Source of the DNA: Paenibacillus xylanivorans
GTDB taxonomy: Bacteria; Bacillota; Bacilli; Paenibacillales; Paenibacillaceae
DNA: 64,000 nucleotides
Direction of reading: 5' to 3'
Assembly (NCBI RefSeq): GCF_001280595.1
Contig: NZ_LITU01000070.1
Coordinates: 476,504-540,503 of the forward strand
Shown: positions 18,369-26,302 of the stretch, one piece after another
How the letters are laid out: each line of letters begins with the position of its first letter
How positions within the stretch are numbered: position 1 is the first letter of the stretch
Position numbers and translations under genes: made by a program
Notes under the pieces: generated by a model
Told to the model about the DNA's origin: nothing
The model's input: only the letters and a program-made list of their open reading frames with translations
Databases searched by the model: none

Positions 18369-18404
18369 AAGCCTGCCTCCACGATTGGAGGACAGGCTTT
18401 TTTT
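18369..18404 (+). terminator. Rho-independent terminator after the Gpx gene
   Basis: AAGCCTGCCTCC pairs with GGAGGACAGGCTT around a six-base loop, then seven T. It starts 11 bases after the stop codon. Confidence 0.85.
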
Positions 18405-18514
18405 GTAGCATAAACAACCCACAAGCAGGGGAAACTGAAGTTAATGAAGATGAGTTTAAAGGCTTGCTTAATCGCAAAAAAAACACATTTGACAAATTTA
18501 TTTTGATTAATCTA

Positions 18515-18543
18515 TTGCAATGTGAAAAAGATCACATTATAAT
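18515..18543 (+). promoter_or_regulatory. Candidate promoter of the NADH oxidase gene
   Basis: TTGCAA (18515-18520) and a perfect TATAAT (18538-18543) are 17 bases apart. A second possible -35, TTGACA, lies at 18489-18494. The first redox-type operator fills the spacer between -35 and -10. Confidence 0.65.
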
Positions 18544-18604
18544 AAGCGTATAAAGTGAAATAAATCACATATTCAGTATTCATTTAGAAGTGAAATATTT
18601 CACA
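18521..18604 (+). promoter_or_regulatory. Three Fnr/Rex-type operators in the nox promoter
   Basis: Three copies of a TGTGA-N6-TCACA-like palindrome occur: TGTGAAAAAGATCACA (18521-18536), AGTGAAATAAATCACA (18554-18569) and AGTGAAATATTTCACA (18589-18604). Centres are 33 and 35 bases apart. Site 1 lies between -35 and -10 and the other two lie downstream of the start of transcription, all positions expected for repression. The sequence fits the Bacillus Fnr consensus and also resembles Rex boxes; sequence alone does not decide between them. Confidence 0.75.
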
Positions 18605-18661
18605 ATCACAATGACGTTATATTCAATTTCTTATTTATATACTCCAAGGGGGAACCTTATT

Positions 18662-20023
18662 ATGAAAATCGCAGTTATCGGATGTACACATGCAGGAACC
18701 GCAGCCATCGTTAACACCGCCAAATTGTACCCGGATGCTACAATTACAGTGTATGAGCGCAATGACAATATTTCCTTCTTATCTTGCGGTATTGCGCTGT
18801 ATGTGGGTGGTGTGGTGAAAGATCCGGACGGACTGTTCTATTCTTCGCCAAATCAACTGGCCGAGCTCGGAGTCGTTACCAAAATGCTTCATGAAGTGAC
18901 GTCAGTAGATGCTGCGGGTCACAAACTTCAGGCTAAAAACCTGACAACTGGGGAAGAATTCGAAGATACGTTCGACAAGCTGATCGTGACAACCGGTTCA
19001 TGGCCTGTCGTACCGAAGCTGGAAGGCATCGAAATGGACAACATTTTACTTTGCAAAAACTACAATCATTCCAATACCATCATTGAAAAAGCGAAGGGCG
19101 CCAAACGCATTACCGTGGTTGGAGCAGGTTACATCGGCATTGAGTTGGTGGAGGCTTTCCAAATGAACGGCAAGGAAGTTACACTGATCGATAGCGTGGA
19201 CCGGATTCTGAACAAATATTTGGACCCCGAGTTTACGGATGCCATTGAAGAAACGTTGACTGGACGCGGCATTAAGCTGGCTTTGGGCCAAACGGTGCAG
19301 AAATTTACCGGAGAGAATGGTAAAGTGAACAAGGTCATTACATCCAAGGGAGAGTTCGAGACCGACCTCGTTATTCTGTGCATTGGTTTCCGTCCAAATA
19401 CCGAACTGCTCAAAGGCCAGGTGGATATGCTGCCTAACGGCGCAATCATCGTAGATAAATATATGCAAACCAGCCAGAAAGACGTCTTCGCTGCTGGAGA
19501 CAGCTGTGCAATTCATTACAACCCAACAGGCAAGGCAGCGTACATTCCGCTGGCAACCAACGCAGTGCGGATGGGTACACTCGTAGCGCGAAACCTAATT
19601 CGTCCTACGACACAGTACATGGGTACACAAGGCACATCAGGTATCAAAATTTACGAACAAAATATTGCAGGTACAGGTCTGACGGAAACATCTGCTGCGG
19701 ATGAGGGTCTGGTGGTTGAAGCAGTAACGCTTGAAGATGCTTACCGTCCGGAGTTCATGCCAACAGCAGAGAAGCTGCTGCTCAAAGTGATCTATGAACA
19801 GGCTACCCGCCGCATTGTTGGCGCACAGATCATGTCACAGGCAGATCTGACACAGTCGATCAATACGATCTCTGTCTGCATTCAGAACAACATGACGGTA
19901 GATGAGTTAGCCTTCATCGACTTCTTCTTCCAGCCACATTACAACAAACCGTGGAACTTCCTGAACTCGGCTGGTCTTGAGGCGTTACCTCCAGTAGATG
20001 TAAAAACACCAGCGATGGTATAA
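18662..20023 (+). CDS. nox: NADH oxidase / CoA-disulfide reductase family flavoenzyme
   Basis: A 453-residue FAD enzyme of the Nox/CoADR family, which oxidises NADH and reduces O2 (usually to water) or a disulfide. Start ATG 18662 follows AAGGGGGAA at seven bases. H10 (THAG) and the redox cysteine C42 (SFLSCG) are the residues that define this family. A second Rossmann motif, VVGAGYIGIELVEAF, binds NADH, and FAAGDSCA closes the FAD site. The dimerisation domain at the C-terminus is complete. The gene is preceded by three redox-type operators in repressing positions and followed by a terminator. An oxygen-consuming NADH oxidase repressed without oxygen would fit Fnr; induction at high NADH would fit Rex. 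Confidence 0.9.
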   Translation: MKIAVIGCTHAGTAAIVNTAKLYPDATITVYERNDNISFLSCGIALYVGGVVKDPDGLFYSSPNQLAELGVVTKMLHEVTSVDAAGHKLQAKNLTTGEEFEDTFDKLIVTTGSWPVVPKLEGIEMDNILLCKNYNHSNTIIEKAKGAKRITVVGAGYIGIELVEAFQMNGKEVTLIDSVDRILNKYLDPEFTDAIEETLTGRGIKLALGQTVQKFTGENGKVNKVITSKGEFETDLVILCIGFRPNTELLKGQVDMLPNGAIIVDKYMQTSQKDVFAAGDSCAIHYNPTGKAAYIPLATNAVRMGTLVARNLIRPTTQYMGTQGTSGIKIYEQNIAGTGLTETSAADEGLVVEAVTLEDAYRPEFMPTAEKLLLKVIYEQATRRIVGAQIMSQADLTQSINTISVCIQNNMTVDELAFIDFFFQPHYNKPWNFLNSAGLEALPPVDVKTPAMV

Positions 20024-20044
20024 CTGATACTGCTGATATATATG

Positions 20045-20076
20045 AGAACTGCCGCATCCTGCGGTAGTTCTTTTTG
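20045..20076 (+). terminator. Rho-independent terminator after nox
   Basis: AGAACTGCCGC (20045-20055) pairs with GCGGTAGTTCT (20061-20071) with one G-T wobble, loop of five, then T run. Confidence 0.85.
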
Positions 20077-20165
20077 TTTTCTGAGATTGTCTTGAGGTCT
20101 TGAGGTAGTATCCTCTCTGATGGAAGTGTGGTCACGCTGGAAGGGATGGCACAGTTTTCAGACTT

Positions 20166-20208
20166 TGTGATAAAAGTAACAAACCTCTTGAAACCTTCGC
20201 GATACAAT
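20166..20208 (+). promoter_or_regulatory. Fnr-type activator site and -10 of the formate/nitrite transporter gene
   Basis: TGTGATAAAAGTAACA (20166-20181) matches TGTGA-N6-TCACA with one change. Its centre, 20173.5, lies about 41.5 bases before the start predicted from the -10 TACAAT (20203-20208). There is no good -35 hexamer. That is the geometry of a class II Fnr/Crp-activated promoter. Confidence 0.6.
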
Positions 20209-20269
20209 GAACATATCAACAATACAAGTTGATTTATGATGTTTATGAACTGTGAAGGAGAGGATCGTT

Positions 20270-21121
20270 ATGGCAGCAAAAACACCTCTTGAGGTTGCAC
20301 AATATACGGCGCATACGGGGATGAAGAAAGCTCAAAATCCGGTGTCCTCCGTATTGATACTCAGTTTTCTGGCAGGCGCTTTTATTGCGCTCGGATTTCT
20401 GCTGGATATTCGGGTCATTGCCTCTGCTCCGGCCGAATGGGGCAGTTTGGTTAATCTGATTGGTGCAGCAGTGTTCCCGGTAGGTTTAATGTTGGTGCTG
20501 ATTGGCGGCGGGGAACTGCTGACAGGCAATATGATGGCTGTTCCACTCGCGACGATCGCACGCAAACTATCCGCAGGCAGCATGTTGAAGAATCTCACCT
20601 TAGTAACTATAGGTAATTTCCTCGGAGCGCTTTTTGTGGCGTATGCGTTTGGACATGTGCTCGGTCTGACTGGAGAGGGGGCCTATTTGACCAAAGTGGT
20701 TGATATGGCTGGACACAAGCTGGATGACAGCTTCCTTCAGGCTTTTATATCCGGGATCGGGTGTAACTGGCTGGTAGCTCTTGCGGTGTGGCTGTCCTAT
20801 GCATCGGATACGATGAGTGGCAAGGTACTGGGCATTTGGTTTCCAACGATGGCCTTTGTGGCTATTGGATTCCAGCACGTTGTCGCCAACATGTTCCTGA
20901 TTCCAGCGGCGATCTTCGAAGGGCATTATTCTTGGGGACAATATGTCATGAATTTCATTCCGGTATGGCTTGGTAATCTGACGGGAGGGGCGCTGTTTGT
21001 AGCAGCTGCTTACTGGATGGTGTATCTACGCAAACATGAGCCGGAAGTGAAGCCTGAGGTGGCAATAGCGGCCCAACCTGTGGAGACGGAAGCCAGACCA
21101 ATGTGGAGCAAGCAGGCGTAG
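20270..21121 (+). CDS. Formate/nitrite transporter (FNT family, FocA/NirC/YwcJ type)
   Basis: A 283-residue, six-helix membrane channel that moves formate, nitrite or related small anions. Start ATG 20270 has AAGGAGAGG just upstream; an upstream GTG at 20252 would contain that site inside the gene. FNT landmarks are present: NPVSSVLILSFLAGAFIALGF in helix 1, GGELLTGNMM, the broken-helix segment GIGCNWLVALAVWLSYASD, and GFQHVVANMF with the pore histidine. A C-terminal cytoplasmic tail of about 30 residues is charged. A molybdopterin oxidoreductase of the formate dehydrogenase type follows 438 bases later, which favours formate as substrate, though nitrite cannot be excluded. Confidence 0.9.
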   Translation: MAAKTPLEVAQYTAHTGMKKAQNPVSSVLILSFLAGAFIALGFLLDIRVIASAPAEWGSLVNLIGAAVFPVGLMLVLIGGGELLTGNMMAVPLATIARKLSAGSMLKNLTLVTIGNFLGALFVAYAFGHVLGLTGEGAYLTKVVDMAGHKLDDSFLQAFISGIGCNWLVALAVWLSYASDTMSGKVLGIWFPTMAFVAIGFQHVVANMFLIPAAIFEGHYSWGQYVMNFIPVWLGNLTGGALFVAAAYWMVYLRKHEPEVKPEVAIAAQPVETEARPMWSKQA

Positions 21122-21190
21122 CGGTAATTTGCCGAGTCCCCAAGTTATAATCTTGGTACGGGTTCAAAAAACGAGTGTAAAGTAAACAGC

Positions 21191-21262
21191 AAAAGGCGAT
21201 TCTGATCTCGCTCAAGTCATGGCGGTCTGCTGTGATGGACGGGAAAGGAATCGTCTTTTTAA
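21191..21262 (+). terminator. Terminator-like hairpin with long loop
   Basis: AAAAGGCGATTC (21191-21202) pairs with GAATCGTCTTTT (21248-21259) with one G-T wobble, followed by T. The loop of about 45 bases is unusually long, so the call is moderate. Confidence 0.5.
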
Positions 21263-21284
21263 TGTAAAAATATCCACGCAAAAT

Positions 21285-21335
21285 AAATTCGCCATGACAA
21301 GGTTCGGGGGAACGAAACCTGTTCATGGCGAATTT
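21285..21335. repeat. Long inverted repeat between FNT and oxidoreductase genes
   Basis: AAATTCGCCATGA (from 21285) pairs perfectly with TCATGGCGAATTT (ending 21335). The arms extend inward through AAGGTT and AACCT with a small bulge, leaving a loop of about 10 bases. No T run follows, so it is not a classical terminator. The remaining bases up to 21540 are AT-rich and show no gene. Confidence 0.7.
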
Positions 21336-21558
21336 CGGGAGTGGTCCATGATATGGCATGAGGAGGAAGTGGGGAAACACTAGCCTAATGCCTTATTTTT
21401 AATTTACCCCTGAATTTGGGGATTGAATCAAGTGGCAAAAAGATTTTTTTCAGAAAATTTGGAGCGGCTGTGGCGATGAAAAAAGATTGTTCTCTTTACG
21501 CGATTACTATGAAGAAGATATGATATGAGGATAGCTTTGAAGGGGGAGGGACTTGTAT

Positions 21559-23622
21559 ATGATCGATCAGGAGAATGGCGTATTTCCGGCGGTTTGCCCG
21601 CTTGATTGTCCGGATACTTGCGGCCTGCTGCTTCATAAGGAGAACGGTAAAATCGTGAAGGTAGCGGGTAACCCGGACCATCCGATTACAAAAGGCGCCA
21701 TCTGTAACAAGGTCCGAAATATGACGGAGCGGGTGTATCACCCGGAGCGGCTGCAATATCCGATGCGACGTATCGGAGCCAAGGGCGAGGGGCAGTTCGA
21801 GCGAATCAGCTGGGATGAAGCCATCAGCGAGATTACGACGAAATTCAGTTCGCTGTCGGATACCTACGGACCGGAGAGTATTCTGCCATACAGCTTCTAT
21901 GGAAACATGGGCATTCTTGGTGTGGATGGCATGGATCGTCGATTTTTCAATGCGCTCGGTGCAAGCAAGCTGGAACAGACGATCTGTAATGCGGCCGGAA
22001 ATACCGGCTGGAAATATACGATGGGTGCGAACCGGGGAACACTTCCCGAGGATACGGAGCATGCAGATGTCATTTTGGTGTGGGGAGGCAACATCGTCAG
22101 CACGAATATGCATCAGGTTGTTCTGGCCGAGAAAGCCCGCAAGAAGGGAGCCCAAATCGTCGTCATCGATGTTCATCGCAATCGGACCGCCCAATGGGGA
22201 GACTGGTTCATTCCACTCTACCCAGGCACAGACAGCGCACTGGCACTCGGATTAATGCACGTACTGTTCGAGCAGGGACTGACTAATGAGGCCTTTATGC
22301 AAAAGTATACTGTCGGCCATGAGGCACTGCGTGATCATGTCCGCAGCTACACCCCTGAGCGCGTTGCACGTATTACAGGCGTACCGGAAGCGGACATCGT
22401 GAAGCTGGCTGAGCTGTATGGCAACGCACAGGCCGCCCATATTCATATCGGCAATGGCCTACAGCATCACGACAACGGTGGCATGAACGTGCGCAGCGTA
22501 GCCTGTCTGCCTGCCATTACAGGCCAGTGGCTGAAGCGCGGCGGTGGCGCCATTCGTACCAACAGCTACGCGAGCACCAATAGCGATGCGCTCGAGCGTC
22601 CGGAGCTGCGTCAGAACCCGGAGCCGCGCGTGGTGAACATGAACCGGATTGGTGAAGCACTGCTGGAAGCGGAGCAGCCGATCCGGGCGTTGATGGTCTA
22701 TTGCAGCAATCCACTGGTGGTGGCACCGGATACCGAGCGAGTGGAGCGAGGTTTTGCACGGGAGGATCTATTCACGATTGTCCATGATCTGTTCCTGACG
22801 GATACGGCGAAGTACGCGGATATTGTGCTGCCTGCGACGTCTTCATTCGAAACGACAGATCTGTATACGTCCTACTGGCATCAGTATGTCCATTTGCAAG
22901 AGCCAGTCATTGCGCCTTTGGGTGAGAGCAAGAGTAATGTTGAATTGTTTTCCCTGCTTGGACAGGCGATGGGTTATGACCCGGAGATTTTCTGTGAGAC
23001 ACCGGAACAGATGATAGAGGAAGCGCTCGAGGGTACGGGCAATCCCTACATGAACGGAGTAACATTGGAAGGGTTGAAGCAGCATCATTTCGTTAAGCTG
23101 GATATGTCTTCACATAATTCATATTTGGATCAGCTGCCCACACCTTCGGGGAAAATCGAGCTGTACTCGGAAACGATGGCTCAGCGAGGATTGCCTCCGT
23201 TACCTACGTACAGTGCACTGGTTGAAGGGTATGACGGGGAGAACCCGGCTGGACCTGCGGACGTCTATCCGCTGATGTTTCTGTCGCCACCGAACCATAA
23301 TTTCTTGAATTCCACCTTTGCCAATTCGGCCAAACATCAACGCTTGGAGAAGATGCCGCTATTGCAAATGCACCCGGAGGACGCCGCTCACAGACAGGTG
23401 GAGGACGGGGATGCGGTGGTCGTATGGAATGACCGTGGCCGGATCGAACTGACCGCCAAGGCGAGTGAGTCCATGCTGCCAGGAACAGTAATCAGCCAAG
23501 GCCTATGGTGGGATGGCAATGGCAAAAAACAGCGGGCGAACTCGCTCACGTCCAATCGACTGTCTGACATGGGCAACGGGGCTACATTCTTCTCGGCCAC
23601 TGTTGAAGTGAAGCGTCAATGA
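21559..23622 (+). CDS. Molybdopterin oxidoreductase, formate dehydrogenase-like (YoaE type)
   Basis: A 687-residue cytoplasmic enzyme of the DMSO-reductase superfamily with a bis-molybdopterin guanine dinucleotide cofactor. Start ATG 21559 follows AGGGGGAGGG at eight bases; a TTG two codons earlier lies too close to it. An N-terminal 4Fe-4S motif uses C13, C17, C21 and C49. Other family segments: YHPERLQYPMRR, VWGGNIVSTNMHQ, FLTDTAKYADIVLPATSSFE, and a C-terminal molybdopterin-binding domain with FLSPPNHNFLNSTFA. C143 in TICNAAG is a candidate molybdenum ligand. It resembles B. subtilis YoaE in length and sequence; the substrate is unproven. No subunit partner or signal peptide is present. 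The upstream FNT channel makes formate attractive. Confidence 0.85.
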   Translation: MIDQENGVFPAVCPLDCPDTCGLLLHKENGKIVKVAGNPDHPITKGAICNKVRNMTERVYHPERLQYPMRRIGAKGEGQFERISWDEAISEITTKFSSLSDTYGPESILPYSFYGNMGILGVDGMDRRFFNALGASKLEQTICNAAGNTGWKYTMGANRGTLPEDTEHADVILVWGGNIVSTNMHQVVLAEKARKKGAQIVVIDVHRNRTAQWGDWFIPLYPGTDSALALGLMHVLFEQGLTNEAFMQKYTVGHEALRDHVRSYTPERVARITGVPEADIVKLAELYGNAQAAHIHIGNGLQHHDNGGMNVRSVACLPAITGQWLKRGGGAIRTNSYASTNSDALERPELRQNPEPRVVNMNRIGEALLEAEQPIRALMVYCSNPLVVAPDTERVERGFAREDLFTIVHDLFLTDTAKYADIVLPATSSFETTDLYTSYWHQYVHLQEPVIAPLGESKSNVELFSLLGQAMGYDPEIFCETPEQMIEEALEGTGNPYMNGVTLEGLKQHHFVKLDMSSHNSYLDQLPTPSGKIELYSETMAQRGLPPLPTYSALVEGYDGENPAGPADVYPLMFLSPPNHNFLNSTFANSAKHQRLEKMPLLQMHPEDAAHRQVEDGDAVVVWNDRGRIELTAKASESMLPGTVISQGLWWDGNGKKQRANSLTSNRLSDMGNGATFFSATVEVKRQ

Positions 23623-23813
23623 TTGTGCTTGCACAAAGGGGCATTTCAGGTAAGATGAACAATGGATAGATCGTAAGCAGAATGCAAAGAGCAAGATTCA
23701 AAATTCAGAATTCAAAATTCAAATGGCCTTCGCTCTGGCTAATCATGCTGTCAGGGCAAGGGTCTATTTTTTATGGCAATAGGCTTTTTGAAGTACTAAG
23801 GAGAATATACAAG

Positions 23814-25040
23814 ATGATGAGATGGCTGGATACGTATCCAAAAGAAGTGAAAATATTTTTGCTGGCAAGTCTGGTCAATGCGACAGGCAGTGCCTTAATG
23901 TGGCCGTTGACCACGATGTATGTATTTGACGAGCTTGGGCGCACGATGGCTAACGCCGGGTTTGTCATTCTGATTCAGTCGCTGGGTGGTATCTTTGGGC
24001 AATTGCTCGGAGGTGCACTGTACCACCGGGTGGGCGTCAAGAAGCTGATCATCGGATCGCTGGCGTTAAACGCTGTGGGTCTGTTTGCTCTGCCGTGGAT
24101 CAGCGCGTATTGGGTTATATTTATATGTGCAATGGGCTGGATCGGCCTGTTCAGTTCATTGTCGCTGCCAGCGATTCAAGCCTTTATCGGCTTTCGGTTT
24201 GCGGAGCGACGCGGGGAATTGTTCAATGTGATCTATGTCGCCAACAATATCGGTGTGGCGATTGGTACAGCGCTCAGTGGTTTCCTGGCGGACTTTTCCT
24301 ATCACCTCAGCTTTGTACTGAACGGGGTGACTTCGGCCGGATTTGCGATCTTCTTCTGGTATTATCTGTCGCGGGTAGATCCGGATCAGGGTGAAGTGCA
24401 TCTGACGAAACGCAAAACGGTTCAAGGTGGACCAGGCGTCTGGGCGCTGCTGGGCAACACCAGATTATATCTGTTTATGAGCCTGGGCGTGCTGTTCCTG
24501 CTGTTCGGTAATTCCATCTGGAATACAGGCGTGTCCCCGTATATTATTTCCGAGGGTATGGAGAAAAGAATGTACGGCCTGCTCTGGACTCTGAACGGAG
24601 TACTGATCTTTGTGGGACAGCCCTTCACCAACTGGGTGAAGCGCACGATGGCGCGTACATCGACCGCTCAGATGACCGCAAGTGCGGTGTTCTATGGATT
24701 GGCCTACATCGTCATGATCACCATGTACAGCTATCCAGGTATGGTGCTTGCGATGGTACTGGCTACCTTTGGGGAAATGCTGATCTCACCTGCTACCCCG
24801 GCATTCATCTCAGAGCATGCAGGAAGATCGGCACCCTTCTACATCGGGATATCCGGTGGAATCGGTGCGGTCGGCCGGGTTATCGGACCGTATGCTATGG
24901 GCGTCATGTACGACAAACAGGGATTGATTCCTGTAGCGTGGCTGGCGACTGTCACGGCGGGCATTGCGGTGCTTGGTTTTGTACTTCATGCGGTGCTGAA
25001 CCGCAATCGTGAAGTGAAGGAGTACGGATTGGACGCTTAG
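23814..25040 (+). CDS. MFS transporter, 12-helix drug-efflux-like
   Basis: A 408-residue membrane protein with 12 predicted helices. The start ATG 23814 (MMRWLDTYPKEVKIF) has AAGGAG ten bases upstream; the frame is open further upstream but without initiation signals. The N-terminal half carries a GGALYHRVGVKKL loop between helices 2 and 3, in the position of the conserved MFS motif GxLaDrxGrr. The overall layout is that of proton-driven multidrug or metabolite exporters of Gram-positive bacteria (YttB-like). No substrate can be deduced. Upstream, AATTCAAA-type short repeats (23695-23721) are of no clear meaning. Confidence 0.85.
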   Translation: MMRWLDTYPKEVKIFLLASLVNATGSALMWPLTTMYVFDELGRTMANAGFVILIQSLGGIFGQLLGGALYHRVGVKKLIIGSLALNAVGLFALPWISAYWVIFICAMGWIGLFSSLSLPAIQAFIGFRFAERRGELFNVIYVANNIGVAIGTALSGFLADFSYHLSFVLNGVTSAGFAIFFWYYLSRVDPDQGEVHLTKRKTVQGGPGVWALLGNTRLYLFMSLGVLFLLFGNSIWNTGVSPYIISEGMEKRMYGLLWTLNGVLIFVGQPFTNWVKRTMARTSTAQMTASAVFYGLAYIVMITMYSYPGMVLAMVLATFGEMLISPATPAFISEHAGRSAPFYIGISGGIGAVGRVIGPYAMGVMYDKQGLIPVAWLATVTAGIAVLGFVLHAVLNRNREVKEYGLDA

Positions 25041-25133
25041 CCTCTTTGCACTAATCGATATAAGGAAGGGAGAAGACAGGTGGGAGTGGAGGAAAAGCCA
25101 CTTTAATCTGTCTGATCTTTCCGTAAATTTAAA

Positions 25134-25162
25134 TTGACAAAAAAATCTTTTTATGCTATAAT
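25134..25162 (+). promoter_or_regulatory. Full-consensus extended -10 promoter of the methyltransferase gene
   Basis: TTGACA (25134-25139), a 17-base spacer, and TATAAT (25157-25162) preceded by TGC make a perfect sigma-A promoter with extended -10, the strongest in the window. Transcription should start near 25169. Confidence 0.9.
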
Positions 25163-25190
25163 TTAAATATAAATAAATTCCGTATATACT

Positions 25191-25222
25191 AAGGTTCTCC
25201 TGGCCAGGGGGACCTTATTTTT
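25191..25222 (+). terminator. Terminator hairpin in the leader of the methyltransferase gene
   Basis: AAGGTTCTCC (25191-25200) pairs with GGGGGACCTT (25207-25216) with two G-T wobbles, then ATTTTTG. It lies about 22 bases after the predicted transcript start and 22 bases before the start codon, so it should act inside the leader as an attenuator. Confidence 0.75.
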
Positions 25223-25243
25223 GTTTGTACGGGAGGGTAAAAC

Positions 25244-26158
25244 ATGAAGCAAAATGAGTCCAGCATTACATCCTTGATTTCGGCTTTTGGCCGAGCCTAC
25301 CACTGCCAATACGACACACCTCTTATTTTCGATGATTATATAGCCAAAGAGCTTATCACTCCTCACGAGTTTTCGGATATCGGAGAGAATATGATTCAAG
25401 GCATCCATTTTTTCAACCCGGACATGGCTCACCAGCTCAAGGACGACCCGGATACGATTCTAAAATGGATTACCCAAGTACAATTATCTCCAATAACACT
25501 GGCTCGGGCTGCCTATTGTGAGCCTGTACTGCTTCATGAAGTCGCTTTGGGATTGAAGCAGGTTGTTATTCTTGGCGCAGGGATGGATACATTTGCTTTG
25601 AGACATCCGGAATTGGAGGACACTCTGGAACTATTTGAAGTGGATTATCCGGCCACTCAGCAATTCAAGAAGGAGCGGCTGCATCAGGCCAAGCTGATCA
25701 TTCCGGGCAATCTTCATTTTGTGCCAATGGATTTTACCCGTGAGCCTTCGTATGAAAGTTTGACTAATGGAGGTTTGGAGAAGTTGAAGACGCTGGTTAC
25801 TCTGCTGGGTGTTTCGTATTATTTGACGAAAGAAAATCTCTCCAACTTGCTTCGACATGTATTTTCGGGCCTTCCAACGGGAAGCTCCATTGTCCTGGAT
25901 TATGCAGATGAACATCTCTTTGAGGAAAAAGGAAGGTTTAACCGGGTTGAAAATATGGTTAAGATGGCTGCAATGGGGGGCGAGCCGATGCAATCCTGCT
26001 TCACTTATGAGGAAATGGAGCGGTTATTGGCCGATGTTGGACTTCTCATATATGAGCATCTATCGCCGGAGGACATACAGGAACGATATTTCAGCAATCG
26101 CACAGATGACTTGTCAGCCTTCGAAACAAACCATTTCATTCATGCGGTGAAAAAATAA
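25244..26158 (+). CDS. SAM-dependent methyltransferase of the LCMT/PPM1-like family
   Basis: A 304-residue class I methyltransferase related to leucine carboxyl methyltransferases (the large bacterial group that includes polyketide O-methyltransferases). The glycine-rich SAM site VVILGAGMDTFALRHPEL (about 110-127), the acidic residue after the second strand (LFEVDYP), and FVPMDFTRE are all in place. GGGAGGG precedes the ATG. It sits alone behind a very strong promoter and a leader terminator and is convergent with an ABC exporter. The target is unknown; a role in self-protection or secondary metabolism is possible because of the attenuation-like leader. Confidence 0.85.
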   Translation: MKQNESSITSLISAFGRAYHCQYDTPLIFDDYIAKELITPHEFSDIGENMIQGIHFFNPDMAHQLKDDPDTILKWITQVQLSPITLARAAYCEPVLLHEVALGLKQVVILGAGMDTFALRHPELEDTLELFEVDYPATQQFKKERLHQAKLIIPGNLHFVPMDFTREPSYESLTNGGLEKLKTLVTLLGVSYYLTKENLSNLLRHVFSGLPTGSSIVLDYADEHLFEEKGRFNRVENMVKMAAMGGEPMQSCFTYEEMERLLADVGLLIYEHLSPEDIQERYFSNRTDDLSAFETNHFIHAVKK

Positions 26159-26206
26159 AACCCTATTCCTGATGTGATCATCACAGAATAGGATCTGAAT
26201 AAGAAA

Positions 26207-26248
26207 GGGATGCCCCATAGTCATTAACATGACGGGGCATCCCTTTTT
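26207..26248. terminator. Bidirectional terminator between methyltransferase and ABC exporter
   Basis: GGGATGCCCC (26207-26216) pairs perfectly with GGGGCATCCC (26234-26243), followed by T. A second hairpin lies just before it (CCTATTC at 26162 with GAATAGG ending 26192). Both could serve the two converging genes. Confidence 0.85.
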
Positions 26249-26302
26249 GGCGTTAATACTGATTGTCTAACGAATCAAGCACAAGCTATTCGTGCGAAAT
26301 TT

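Noticed and set aside
18335..18553. 72-codon frame between the Gpx and nox genes
   Set aside because: It overlaps the terminator and the nox promoter/operators; no initiation signal.
23695..23721. AATTCAAA short repeats as a CRISPR or regulatory array
   Set aside because: Units are about 10 bases, imperfect and without spacers; most likely simple AT-rich sequence.
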